Assembly (NCBI GenBank): GCA_963576785.1
Contig: OY756151.1
Span: 248,001-312,000 of the forward strand
Direction of reading: 5' to 3'
Source of the DNA: Chlorophyllum brunneum
Lineage: Eukaryota > Basidiomycota > Agaricomycetes > Agaricales > Agaricaceae
DNA length: 64,000 nucleotides
The position numbers were made by a program, and so were the translations under genes. Below the pieces are notes generated by a model. The model searched no databases. It saw only the letters and a list, made by a program, of their open reading frames with translations, and had not been told where the DNA came from. Every line of letters begins with the position of its first letter. Position 1 is the stretch's first letter. Of this stretch, positions 13,371 to 25,510 are shown piece by piece.

Positions 13371-16300
13371 ATGACTTTGCGGCTCCCTAACTTCACCACG
13401 TCTGTTTTCAAGTCTTCCACCCCCATGTCAAGCGATACCAACAATGTCACTCAATCTTCTATAAAACCAATAGATAAAACTTCCATTCATCGTATTACTT
13501 CCGGTCAAGTTGTCATCGATCTCCAGACTGCTGTTAAAGAACTTATTGAAAACAGCTTGGATGCGGGAGCGACCAATATTGGTGAGTCGATAATGTCTGG
13601 CTTCGCGTTTTCATGTATTCAATGGCAACTTAGATGTTAGATTTAAACAGTATGGTCTGACGAGCATTGAAGTGGTCGATAATGGTTCGGGAATAGCGGA
13701 AGAGGATCATGATTCTATTGGTGTGTTGTAGTGCATGCTTAACGCAGTGAATCTCGGGTTAATTCTTGGTTCAGGTTTGAAACATCACACTTCTAAGCTA
13801 GCTACATACACGGATCTCACAGAACTACAAACGTTTGGATTTCGAGGCGAGGCCTTATCTTCTTTATGTGCCCTATGTCAAACGGTTCAAGTCACGACGT
13901 CAACGCACCCTCCTGTCGGGGTTTGTTTAGACTTAGACGTCAGTGGCCGGGTAAAGTCCCGCAAAACGATTGCAAGACCGGTAGGAATTCCTCACTGTGT
14001 TTAGGGATAGCCGTTGATAACTCATCCAGAAAGGTACCACAGTGACCCTGAAGGGCTTATTTCTTCCCCTACCTGTCCGCCGGAAAGAACTCGAGAGGAA
14101 CATTAAGAGAGAGTTCGCAAAAGCTTTAGGATTATTGAATGCATACGCACTGCTCCCCTGCGCTGTCAATCCGGGGATTCGACTCAACGTAACCAACCAA
14201 CCTGATAAAGCCGCGAAGACGCAGTTGCTCACCACACAGGGCTCTCCTTCGATGAGAGCATCTGTCACTGCTTTATGGGGTCCGAAAGCCCTTGACAATA
14301 TTGTGGATTTGGATCTCGAGATAGAGGCTGAGAAAGAGTGGGGAAATAGAGGAAGGGTCGCGTGAGTTGGATTCATCATTCTATCGTGTAACGTAACAAA
14401 ACATCTTCAGCTCTCAGGCCTCATCATTAGTCGATGAGGCACCGTTGCAAGTATGCGTTCGAGGCCTCATTTCCAAATTCAATGTCTCTTGCGGTCGAAC
14501 AGGAACGGATCGACAGTATTTCTATGTGAATGGCCGGCCGTGCGTATTGAACAAGGTCGGAATTGATCACAGCGCCATGAGATGCCCTATGGCTAACTTC
14601 GAAGCAATAGGTTCAGAAGGCCTTCAACGAAGTGTACCGATCATTCAACGCGACACAATCACCGTTCATTGCTGCAGACTTCGTAATTCCCACTGGTGCG
14701 CTCAAGTCTAAACGGCTTCGACTCAGATCTTAGACCGAATTCCACGCAGATGCTTGCGATATAAATGTGTCGCCGGATAAGCGAATGATATTCTTGCACA
14801 GTGAGAGTAATTTGATCCTTGCTCTCAAGGTTTTTGCCATCCTTCCTGCTCTCTCAGCGTCAGCTAACGGCTTACAGGCGGCCCTTGAACATCATTTCAA
14901 CCCCGCACGATCCACCTTTGATGTAACAGCGACGCAACCCAAGACCGTTCAAGCATCCCTTGACCGATTTTCGACTGCGCCGCTCAAATTGTCGGTTACT
15001 AACAACATGTCACGATTTTGTCCGCGTCCGACCTCTGATGATGACCAAGGCGAAGATCCAAAAGTAACCGACTCTCCATGCTCAACTAGCACAGCATCGT
15101 CCGGTTCCGACCAAGTTGGTAGTCATGCGGGTGGTCAGCCACCCGCATCACCAAAAGTCCCGCTGTTCATCCCTGATCCAGAAGATGATTTATCCCCCAC
15201 GAATCTTGACATCGAAAATTCTGCAGATTTTCACAACGAGCCCATGACCGCCGAACGCACGTCGGAAGGTTCAGAGCCTCGAGATCGCCATCGGGAGGGG
15301 AATCCTGATCAGGGGATAGTCATTGACACTACACGGGCATCGTGGAACCGACAGTCATCTCCGCAAGCCGCCGCTACTCCTCAACAGCTGGTAGTTGATG
15401 GTGAAAGTACCCTACCCATCAGTTCGGTTAGACCTCAGGACAGGGACGAAGAGGGAGGTACTGTGGAAGTGCCGAGACCCGATGAGGAACCTCCGCGGAA
15501 GAAACGTAAATCTGATGGGGAGACTCTGATGTCCTGGATAACTACCAAACCGGCATCGATTTCCGGAAAATCAAGGACTAGTGCGGGAGTAAATGATTCA
15601 GTACCCACGTCTGCAATCGGTTTCGCAATGCCAAGTAAAGTCCGGCAAGGGAAATTGAGCATGCACAACTTTTTGGCCGGCTTTGCTTCCAGTAGTCAAC
15701 CTGTGAATAACGGTCGGACAGAAGGATCGGCGGACGTGGAGGCCGAAGGAGACGTGGAGATGGAAGAAGAGGTACGAGGAACCTTGGAGATGGAGAACAG
15801 GCTGCGAGAAGGAGAAACTCAAGGTTCTGACTCTGGTACGGCCGTCGACGAGTCAATCAATGTTCCTGTCCTTTCGAAACGACATTATAGCCCTGATCTC
15901 CCACCCCAAAATTCGCCCTCTACGACAGACGATCATTCAGAGGATGATATTTTCGCAGCAGATGAAGATGCGTCCGTTCTGAGCTCTGTACAACAAACCC
16001 TTTCGATGGGTTCCGGGGTGTCCCGAGAGGAACAAGCAATTCGACCAGAGATTATTCGTGGTGGCACTGACAGTGAGACTATCCTCAAGTTCGACCTTGA
16101 AGGAGTCAGAACTCGCTGGTCTAAATTGGCGGCATCCAAGTTAGCACACCAGCGGCCGACGGCTCGGGATAGCGTGGACGCTTTGGAAGATGCAGGATTA
16201 TCCAATACTGATAACGAGGCCAAGGCGGCCGAGGTACTCTCGCGCATCATCGATAAACCAGACTTCTCAACCATGGAAGTTGTCGGACAATTCAATCTTG

Positions 16301-17072
16301 GGTTTATCATCGCAAGACGAAGGAAATCGGGTGGTGTATCCGATAGTGTAATGGATGATCTCTTCATCGTGGATCAGCACGCGGCGGATGAGAAATACAA
16401 TTTTGAAACACTTCAACAAACCACGAATATCCAATCTCAGAAGTTATTTCGGTATGAGGACAGATATACCAAATTACATTGGACGCTTACCGAGATGACA
16501 ATTTTTTTCCAAGGCCCCGGCCGCTTGAGCTTACAGCGTCCGATGAGTTGGTTGCTACGGAGAATATTGACATTCTCAGGAAAAACGGGTTCGAGATTGA
16601 TGTGGACGAAGCAGCGATCTCTGGTAGCCGACTAATATTAGCAGCACAACCTGTTAGCAAGAGCACGTTATTTGATATGAAAGGTCATTACCCTTTATAT
16701 CAATCAGTGGTTGCTTCTTATTGATCGTCGGTAATAGACCTTGAAGAGCTTATCCATCTGATGCAAGACAGGCCCAACGGACAAATGGTTAGATGCTCCA
16801 AGGCGCGCGCAATGTTTGCAATGAGAGCTTGTCGAAAGAGTGTCATGATCGGCATGCCATTAAACCGACACCAGATGCTAAGCGTGAGTTATGGTTTTCT
16901 TATCAAGCCATGGACTGATATTTTCCCATAGGTGGTTCGGCACATGGGTATGATCGACCAACCGTGGAATTGTCCGCACGGGAGGCCGACGATGCGACAT
17001 TTGGTTGATCTAGAGGGGTTGGAACGGCAAAAGAGGGAAGTAGATTGGAGGAGGCTGACCTTGGACTCGTGA
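13371..17072 (+). CDS. PMS1: DNA mismatch repair protein PMS1 (MutL homologue, human PMS2 type)
   Basis: Endonuclease subunit of MutL-alpha, acting with MLH1 in mismatch repair. The start is the ATG at 13371 or, more conventionally, the in-frame ATG at 13425 (MSSDTNN). The GHKL ATPase motifs are intact: [24 protein letters not shown] and [17 protein letters not shown]. Introns are at about 13574-13632, 13719-13773, 13980-14028, 14362-14409, 14556-14610, 14683-14737 and in the 3' part near 16452-16514, 16680-16730 and 16884-16931. Joined frames give [21 protein letters not shown] long acidic linker (about 15000-16200) precedes the C-terminal domain, with the metal-binding endonuclease motif [16 protein letters not shown], then [21 protein letters not shown] and [16 protein letters not shown]-x2-E-x4-E is therefore complete. 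The protein is about 1,000 residues, a normal size. Confidence 0.95.
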
Positions 17073-17189
17073 TCTTGTTAGGATATATCTAGTATGTTTT
17101 TCTTTTGCTCTTTATCTATATGCGGATTTCTGCATTGAAGTGGTGTCTTCGATATATGGACGTTGTGTGAAACTCTTTTTCTCCCCACC

Positions 17190-18527
17190 ATGTCCATCCA
17201 CAGCATCAAGCGCGACCAATGCCACCTCGCCTGGGACAAAAGGTGCGATTGAGTTTTATAGTTTGATAATTACGCTTAATAAATCTGCCATCCCCCAAGT
17301 CTTAAACCAGTGCTTCGTATTCAATCAGGAGAGAATATCACTTTCGATTGTCTCGATGCATCAAATGGTCAAATATTACCAACATCAACTTCGGCCACAG
17401 TCGGATCGCTTGTATTTTCACAACTTGATCAAGTATGTGGACCTATCTATATTGAAGGCGCACTTCCTGGCGATACACTGCAAATTGATGTAATAGGGCT
17501 TGAGACGGCGGAATGGGGTTGGACGGGGATTATTCCAGGGTTTGGTCTTTTAACTGATGAATATCCTGAACCGAGTTTGAAGATTTGGAAACTCGTACGA
17601 ACGAGTGATACAGGGAAAGAAGGAGAGTATGGGTATGCGTGGTTTGATGAATCAAAGGGGATAAAAGTACCATTGAGACCGTTTATGGGTGAGATGGGTG
17701 TGGCGAGGGGAGTTGAAGGGGAGTGGTCGACTATACCTCCGTATAATACGGGTGGAAATTTGGATACGAAGTATCTGTATACTGGATCACGATTGTTTTT
17801 ACCAGTCGAAGTTGAAGGTGCTTTATTTTCAATTGGGGTTTGTGTTCAATTTTTTTTGCTTACTAGTATCATTCTACTAACATGTATGATTTCAGGACGG
17901 ACATGCAGCACAAGGAGATGGAGGTTTGTGATCATATCTCTCCGCCGGATGTTTGAAACACTTCGCTTATCGGGGGGCGGGGCATTTGTACAGAAATATG
18001 TGGTAAGCTTTCATGATTAATTGAAAACACTTAGCTCCTTCTGAGTAGAGTAAAAATAATCAGGGACAGCTATAGAGACACCGATGAAAGTCACCGTCAA
18101 GTTGACAGTATGCAAGAATCGACCCTATACACGCACACCTCATTTTCGGTTTCAAACGTCTTCGAAAGCTATTACTACTAAGGTGGATCAGGAAGAAGAG
18201 TACTATTGCGTCACGGGAATAGATCCGGACCTTCGTGAAGCTACGCGTTCAGCTGCTCGTAATATGATTGAATTCTTGGGCGCGGAGTATGGATTGAATG
18301 GGGTAGAGGCTTACATGCTTTGCAGTGTCGCAGCGGATCTAAGAATGCTCGAAGTGGTACGTGTGAGTTTTGTTTAGTAGAGAGAGAAATTGATGATGTT
18401 ATAGGTGGACATGCCGAACTATACGGTGGGCGATATTCATTGTTCGAAACGCTAACGTACAAGTAATTTTTTTTTTCATATATAGATCGGAATGATGATT
18501 CCTCGGTCGCTTTTCCAGAATTCCTAG
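17190..18527 (+). CDS. Acetamidase/formamidase family enzyme
   Basis: FmdA/AmdA-family hydrolase, releasing ammonia from formamide or short amides in the cytosol. The start is the ATG at 17190 (MSIHSIKRDQCHLAWDK), split by an intron so that DK|SLKPVLRIQSGE follows. Family signatures include GPIYIEGALPGDTLQIDV, WGWTGIIPGFGLL, MGEMGVA, NTGGNLDTKYL, GDGHAAQGDGE, and after two introns GTAIETPMKVTVKL, then YMLCSVAADLRMLEV and DMPNYTIGMMIPRSLF, ending at TAG 18525-18527. Phase forces a 9-nt exon at 17994-18002 (AAATATGTG) that supplies the E-I-C-G junction between flanking introns of 70 and 61 nt. The length, about 350 residues, is somewhat short for the family but complete in motif order. Confidence 0.9.
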
Positions 18528-19001
18528 GTTGTGTTTATGGGTGTGACTTTGTATACTACGTATGTTGGTGGAGTTGCCGTTGCACATCGTTTGGGTCGTG
18601 TGACGACATGTGTAATGGGGGGTTGTCAGAAGCCAGCATGATTTTGGCCCGAGGAAGGTGTTTTCCCAGCTCCGACGAGTACGCAGAAAATAGAAAATTT
18701 CACGGGGGGGAGAGAGATGGTAGGAATGATTCCCAGGGGATGGATCCGTGTGCTCGGGAGAAGATTTCCAGGTTGGATAAGGATGTCGGAGACCGTCTAA
18801 GTCCCACTAAGTCCATAAACTCTCGGAGTGATTTGAAAGGAATATCCGGTTGCGCCATCAGAGATTCCCTGCGGTGACATGGCTGTGGTGTCGCAGGGTC
18901 CATCAGCCAACTCCATCAGGCAATTGGATAATAGCCTTTATTATATACGCCCTCCCGTCCCCTCCTGCTCCTCCCCTCTCCTGCGTTAAATACTACCCTA
19001 C
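18528..19001. promoter_or_regulatory. Upstream region of the G-alpha gene
   Basis: A 474-bp gap between two plus-strand genes. A TATATA-like element lies at about 18939-18944, 60 bp before the ATG at 19002 and followed by a CT-rich leader. A plus frame at 18608-18877 has no family resemblance and is ignored. Confidence 0.4.
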
Positions 19002-21383
19002 ATGACTACCCATCCCCAGCTTCTCCACAACCGGCACAAACGCATGTCGATGCCAGCCTCTGTATCAACCTCCCCCCCATCGTCCCCTATCAACCCCTTT
19101 TATGCCCGATGGTCGGCTACTCCAATGCCTGGCGAGTCAGACGAACAAGCTGCGACCAGAGTCAAACTTCTTCAGGAGGCGGTGAAGAGGAGTAAGGAGA
19201 TTGACGAGAGTCTACAGGATACCAAGAAAGTGCTGGAGCGAAGGAAGAAAGGTGTCAAGATCTTGTTACTAGGTGCGTTAGTACCCACGTCAAGCCAGGG
19301 ATGGAGGTTCTTATCCTCGATCACCAGGCCAATCAGAGAGTGGAAAGGTGCGTCTTCAGGGACTCTTGGACAATGGACATCAACGCTGAGAATACAAATA
19401 ACCATCTAGAGTTCTGTTCTCAAGAGTATGCATTCCGTTCCCGCCGTCTCCCAAACCTACCTCAACTCTACTTTTGTTAGATTTCCAACTCGCCTTTGCG
19501 CCTCGCCATTTTGATACTGAGCGACCAACATGGAAACTGATCGTCCAGTTGAACCTGATCAGGCATGTAACTCTCTCTCTCCCAAACATCAACCGCCCAT
19601 CCTGATTGAAACCTCATCCCATTAGTAACATTCGAACCATCATCGAGACCCTCTCAGCAGAATGGGACCCTGCCACTCCTATGCCTACAACTCCCATAGA
19701 GACCAGTCCAGCGGTCCGAACCTTCCGTCGAATTCGACTCAGCCTATCACCACTTTTCATCATTGAAACCAACTTGATGCGGATGTTGGCACCAGAAACG
19801 AAAGATCCTGCAAAAGATGTTTGTGTGAGGGCTGGAAGTGGTTGGAAAGCATTACTTCAGGCCCAACATAACAGACATTTACATCAAAACACCCCTGCAC
19901 GGAAAGATAGTTTCCCTGTTGGAGCTCATCCTGTCATCCCAACCGGGGCCGGGGCAGGGTTGGTGATAAGGAGACAATCTCATTCATCCTTACCTGGCGA
20001 GAGTGATCCAAGTCAAGCTTTGATTGCTCAACGTGAAGAAATTCTATGGCTTTGGAGAGAAAGGGAGGTTCATAATGTGTTGCGAAAACGAAATGTCAAG
20101 GTCGAAGAAACGGCAGGGTTGTAAGTGTGGTCATGGCACATTTACACAGGGTACACCGCTCACGATGTTGGTTTTTAGCTTTATGAACGACGTTGAACGA
20201 ATAGCCAGAGCGGATTATCTACCAAATGACTGTAAGTGACCCCTGTTTCGATGATCATCTCATCTGATGCCACCTCTAGCCGATATTATCCGAGCCCGAC
20301 TACGAACGATTGGCGTTGAGGAACACCACTACGTTGTTGAAAAGGGTGGAGATTACGGTTCTGATGTATTTATCACGGACGTAGGGGGGTGTAGGAGCCA
20401 GGCAAGTCTTCCCATTCATCTTCATTTCTAAATTCTCACCAGAAAACTTGATAGCGAGCTTCTTGGGTGCCATTTTTCGATGATGGTAAGCCTACTTGGG
20501 TACCTTGGCGAATAATACTGAAGATGCACTAGTACAAGCGATTCTCTTCCTTGCACCACTCGCATTCAACTTAACCCTGGAAGAAGACCCACGGATTAAT
20601 CGTCTCGTACGTCTCTTACATTGGACAAGCACTTCATTAATGATTGAGCCAACATTACAGGAAGACAGCTTGAATTTATGGCGTGAAATTTGCGCAAACA
20701 GATTACTCGCCGGAGCCAATCTCATTCTCTTTTTCAACAAGGTGAGAAAAAAACACTCTCATGCTTCTGACATTCATGATCATCTGGCATTCATTACACA
20801 CACATGCCGTTTTTTTTGAAAAAAAATGAAAACCACACATTTCAAAAAAAAACTAACGTTATTTGATTTTTTAGAAGGATGTGTTGGCATCTACACTTGC
20901 TTCTGGTGTCCTAGTCAATCGGTTTGTTCCCAGCTATGCTGATGCTCCCAATGATCTTGTCAATGTTACAAAATGTCAGTCAGTTTTTATCTTTTTGATT
21001 TTCATCTGACACGTTTTGTTTTTTTTGCCGTAAAGACTTTAAGGATAAATTTAAATCATATCACGTACGTAGTCAAAGGTCTAGATGCGAAGTTATTCGT
21101 TTGTCTGACGTGGCCGATTAATAGAAACGTTTATCTCCCACAGCGAGGCCGTTTATGTGTTATGAAACGTCCGCTATAGTGAGTTCCTTCATTCAATACT
21201 TCACCTTCGGATAATTTTTCTAATCATAAATTTTTTTAGGATATTAAATCAATGACTGTGCTTCTTATCGGCGGTGTGTTTTTTTTTTTAATTTTATTCG
21301 GTTGGTTAATCTCAATCTTGACATGATGTATAGTCAGGGAATCTATTCTACGACAACACCTCAAAAACGGGGAGATGATCTGA
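19002..21383 (+). CDS. Atypical heterotrimeric G-protein alpha subunit
   Basis: G-alpha GTPase of the enlarged basidiomycete type. Joined exons give the P-loop ILLLGQSESGKSSVLKNF, switch I RARLRTIGVEEHHY, switch II DVGGCRSQRASWVPFFDD, G4 LILFFNKKDVL and a C-terminal RPFMCYETSAIDIKSMTVLL, ending ESILRQHLKNGEMI at TGA 21381-21383. About 120 extra residues sit between the P-loop and switch I. The catalytic Gln of DVGGQ is Cys (codon 20390-20392), which predicts slow GTP hydrolysis. The P-loop is encoded by two micro-exons (19328-19347, 20 nt; 19410-19425, 16 nt). Two introns begin with GC (19563-19625 and 20402-20454). Canonical N-myristoylation (MGxxxS) is absent, as the N-terminus is MTTHPQLLHN. 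The family is certain; the partner receptor is unknown. Confidence 0.9.
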
Positions 21384-24290
21384 GTTGTGGTCTTTGCTAT
21401 AAAGGAGTTAATGCAAACACAACTCGATGGCTGCACTAGGGCAGAGAGGTTCATTTAACCACACACAAAAATTATACCCTATCTACTATCTCTGATTTCC
21501 TACGATTGATCTTTTTTTTTTTTGCTCTTATCTCATCTTTTTGGTTCATCTCGGTTGTGTCTTACTTGTCTCTCCGTAATACTTAATACTCCGAGTACAG
21601 TAACGTACTTTACGTCTTCTTTTTAGCTGTATCGTTTATATTATGTATATTAACTCGCACTGGCAGGGCCAGTTTCGGTGGAATGCCTAGTTGTTGTAAA
21701 TCTCGACCGGGCCTATCTTCCGGTCGCAATGGAGACAAAGATTCTGCTTCTCTGCTATGTATCCTTCTTCTTCATGTGACTATGAGTCTTGGCAGTCGGT
21801 GACAAGCCCGATCATATTTTTGTATATACCATTTTCGTGCCGGACTGGGGTTTTCGAAAAAAGAAGTGATAGCGCTTTTTACTCCGTGTAGGTAAAAAAA
21901 AAAAAAAGACGCAACACATGACCTCTCGTATTGTGTTGTGGCACATTTGTACTATTGGTGCAACATGATGGTTTTTTTGTGGATTGAATTGAGAGGGTTT
22001 CTCCTGTTGTGATTACACAACATGCCGGTTAGGCTAAACTGAAGAATGACAGGGCTAAATCAAGGCGTCAAGCTGGAGGTCTGAGATTACCTGATGTTGA
22101 CTTTTCTTCCGGAGCTTGATTGGGATGATAGGGTGGAATAGCGAATGAGGCAGAAAAGGCCTGAAGAGGCTTGTTGAAACATGTTCAACATAAGGGACTG
22201 GGGTTCTGCCCCGCCGTCGTTATTACGGGATACGTAATGCTTCTAGTGGTCCCAACAATATTGTTGTAACACACCCTCTTAGAACCACGTTTCTAGAAAC
22301 ACTGACCCTGTATTTCAGAGAGCAATGGATTTTTGTTATGAAACCATTGCTAGAAGATGGAGTTTCTCGAAGCCTAGATACCGACCTTGTAGTAGTAGTC
22401 ACCACTTGACATTAACAGACCTACAGTGTAGGTGGTATCTACGCCTTCATGATCAAAGGGATGCGTATCACATACTTCACCGCTGCGGAGGGAATCGGAA
22501 AATACTCGTTCCCAATAGGGTAATATGTCCCTTACACTTTTTTTTTTTCGAAGTAGCGGAGAAACAGGTACCAACGACTTCCTCGGATGTGGATGAACGA
22601 ATCCGACATCCACACAGCAATGATCTACAACATTTCAGGGGTGTAATTAGGGTAGTTGAAACCTGCCGGTGCCGACGGGTCTTAAGCATCTTTTGAAATG
22701 CAAATGGGCTTAAAAAATCTGAATACAAGAGAACCCCCCCTGTTCTCGAGGTGACTGAGTGGTGTGTATGGATCGACTGGATTTGTCGAGTTGGGTTTGA
22801 TCCGCCTATCACAAGGTAGGTGATACAAGGCAACGTCAGGAACGATTGGAGGATTTTTTGGTCATGGTCGGAATTTAAATCATCCAGTGGTGTTTCTCCT
22901 AGATTCTCTTATCTGATAACTGTAAGCCTCATTTATCATCCGTCGTTGGCAGACCTGGATAAACAAATCTAGAGTGGACTAAGGCTATTGCTGCTCATGG
23001 GGGTGCTCATGACAGCAAGCAAACTCTGTTCTCAGGTGCTTGCAGCAAGCATACACAAACTTGCTGATGGACAGGAATAGGTAGGGCACACATGCCAACG
23101 AAATACCCCAACTGAGAACCCTGCTTCTCAGCCATGTTAATCGTTCGTCCAGTTTAGAATACCCGATCTAGCACTGCTGTTCTAATATTATCACAGACGT
23201 CTACATTCTACCCCATTTCGCCACCCTCCGAAACCACGAATACAAAGCTTGTCTGTACTTCAGGATATACCCCACCTATCAACCAATTTAACTATGCCAC
23301 ATATGCTTTCGGCTCTCACTTGTTGGACACGTTTGGACTTATGGGGTACCCCCGCCGACCCGGACAACAAGGAACGCATGCGATGTAATGGAGTAAGAGC
23401 GGATGGTGTTGTTTGATTGAAGGATAATCAAGATCTAATTAAACAAGCACCCACCGTATTGGTTGTTAGAGGAGGCGTAGTTGAAATACGTGAGAACCCT
23501 TCAATGGGCTGCTCTGGAGTATACACGCTAAAGCTAGCAAAATAGAATTCGAAACTGACATCGCTGCGATATAGCCTAATAAAAAAAGCTGCCCTTCCCC
23601 ATTCTCGTGACAGTCAGCCCCCTCGACTTGACGAGAGAATGTATTGAGGAGATGCGACACCTGTGGCTAAAGGGTCTTTTCGGCGGTGGTGGTTACTAAT
23701 CGAGTAAGTTGTAACTGGTACGGTTGGGGATTACGGTTATGGTTATAGTGATGGGTTAGTAATATTGTGGTTGGACAACCTGATAGCACCGGCCAGCGTT
23801 GACAGATATGCCTTCTTGACCAAGGCTATTCTAGTTTGCACAGCTGGGTCATGTTGCTGGGAAGCCCGTGGTGAGCTCTTCACCCTCACCTCCCTCCTGG
23901 GTAATACCCAAACTCTTGCAATCGGCTCAAGTAACCGTGATGCTCGCGACTGACCAGGCCACCGAGGATGATGAAGGAAATAGCGCTCTCGGGATTGCGG
24001 AATCTAATGACAATGGTGCTCGTCAACTTACAAAAACTTTTCGATTTCTCATCTAACTACTGGACCTCCCTGTGCAACCAATCTATCACACTGACCTCTG
24101 AGGGCTGTAATGATGATGGGTTTGATGATTCTACTACATAGTGTAATTCTAGAGACTCCGTCATGCCCCAACGTCATTCATTCAGCTCATCTTAGTCAGG
24201 TTGGTTACAGTTAGGGTGCAACCGTAACCGATAACCGGGTTATTCGTAACTATAACCGATTTATGTAACTAGTTACGAACCCACACAGCA
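21384..24290. other. Gene-poor region
   Basis: About 2.9 kb downstream of the G-alpha gene with no convincing coding sequence. It has homopolymer T and A tracts (21511-21525, 21895-21907, 22539-22549) and small perfect palindromes (CAACAATATTGTTG near 22254-22267). At 24205-24275 there is a cluster of AACCG/CGGTTA-type units in both orientations. Short frames here match nothing recognisable. Confidence 0.4.
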
Positions 24291-24599
24291 CTGGGTCCTG
24301 TGGCGTCGAGCCATCAACGCTACGGAGCCCCAAGGACGTGGATATACGGGTACCCGACCTTGGTTTTGGAATGGTGGCCAAGGTAAGTTACCATCCACGC
24401 AACAACAAACCGGCGGAGTGTCATTCAGACGGTAAAAATCAAAAGCGACCTCTTAGTGAGTCAACGCTTGATGGGTTTGCTAAGTTATCCGCGTATACTC
24501 TCGAAGCTCCTTTACATCGGTCCGAAGCCGAACGAACCCTCCTCCACACATTATAATCCAACTCGCCTGTTCGGTTATTACGGACGTCACAGTTAACAC

Positions 24600-25190
24600 T
24601 CGGATCAAATCCGTCGAGGACAGAAGCAGTTTAACTTCGACTCCTTATCCGAATATTTTACTACCGACGTCTTTGCCAAACGCATTCTTTTCGCCAATGC
24701 CCCCGGACATAATTTCTATATCCAGGTTGGTTCGTACTTTCTATGGTTTGAGAAACCCTGATAGAAATAAAAGGCGTAACAGGGTCATCATGAAGAAGCT
24801 GCAGTGCTGAAAATAATGCTCCGAGTCTCCTTCATCTTCCCCGGATAAAAGAGACGGTCACGCACAGGAGCCCTTGGAGAGCTAGACCGAATCTGAACCC
24901 TCCTGGAACCAAAGTTCCTCTAGATTCAACTAAACATATGTTTACGAATTTTCGGTGCTGGTCAAACATGCCAGTATTCCTGATCTCCGTATGTTTCTCT
25001 ACGAGGTTCGAGTTTCCAAAGGCGAAAATACGATCCCCTGGACTGATTGTATTTATTTTCTACACGAATCTAGTCGTCCATCTTCCGTTCTCTCATTCGA
25101 TGTACGTATCCCAACCTTACACTAATCTAATCTCCTCTCCTCATGATCACAGCGAAGCAATTCGGTTTACCCTATTCGTTTACTTAGTTC
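24600..25190 (+). pseudogene. Possible spliced unknown gene or remnant
   Basis: Two blocks read like protein. Block 1 (24612-24724) gives QKQFNFDSLSEYFTTDVFAK and RILFANAPGHNFYIQ, followed by a good GT-AG intron to GHHEEAAVLKIML. Block 2 (24990-25100) gives IPDLRMFLYEVRVSKGENTI and PWTDCIYFLHESSRPSSVLS, then an intron (GTATCC to CACAG) and PKQFGLPYSFT ending at TAG near 25190. The link between the blocks has stops in every simple joining, and no start or domain is recognised. It may be a decayed gene. Confidence 0.3.
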
Positions 25191-25510
25191 TTCGGAAAAA
25201 CCGGACCGGCCACGAGGGAGGTTATGTACTATAAGGTCCATATTGTGTACGTCTATGCTACACATGCATATCACAAGTACATACATATATTCTTGTTGGA
25301 AACTAGAAAAAAACACTGTATTAATATCCGACTAGAGTAATGTATACGATAATAAAACACAACAACGACAACAACAAAAAAAAGGAAAGAAATGCATACT
25401 AGATACAATACAACTTGTGCGGTTCACAGATAACATAACATAACATGAATGCCTTGAATCATTGAAAAAAAAAACTATGAACGCAAAAAACTTTGCAATT
25501 AAAAAAAATA
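25191..25510. other. A/T-rich 3' flank
   Basis: A 320-bp AT-rich stretch with poly(A) and CAACAACGACAACAAC-like sequence, lying downstream of the minus-strand gene that ends at 25511. No gene is seen. Confidence 0.4.

Noticed and set aside
15933..16367. 144-residue minus-strand frame in PMS1
   Set aside because: Antisense to the conserved MutL C-terminal domain.
18608..18877. 89-residue frame before the G-alpha gene
   Set aside because: No domain, no splice signals and poor protein character; treated as promoter DNA.
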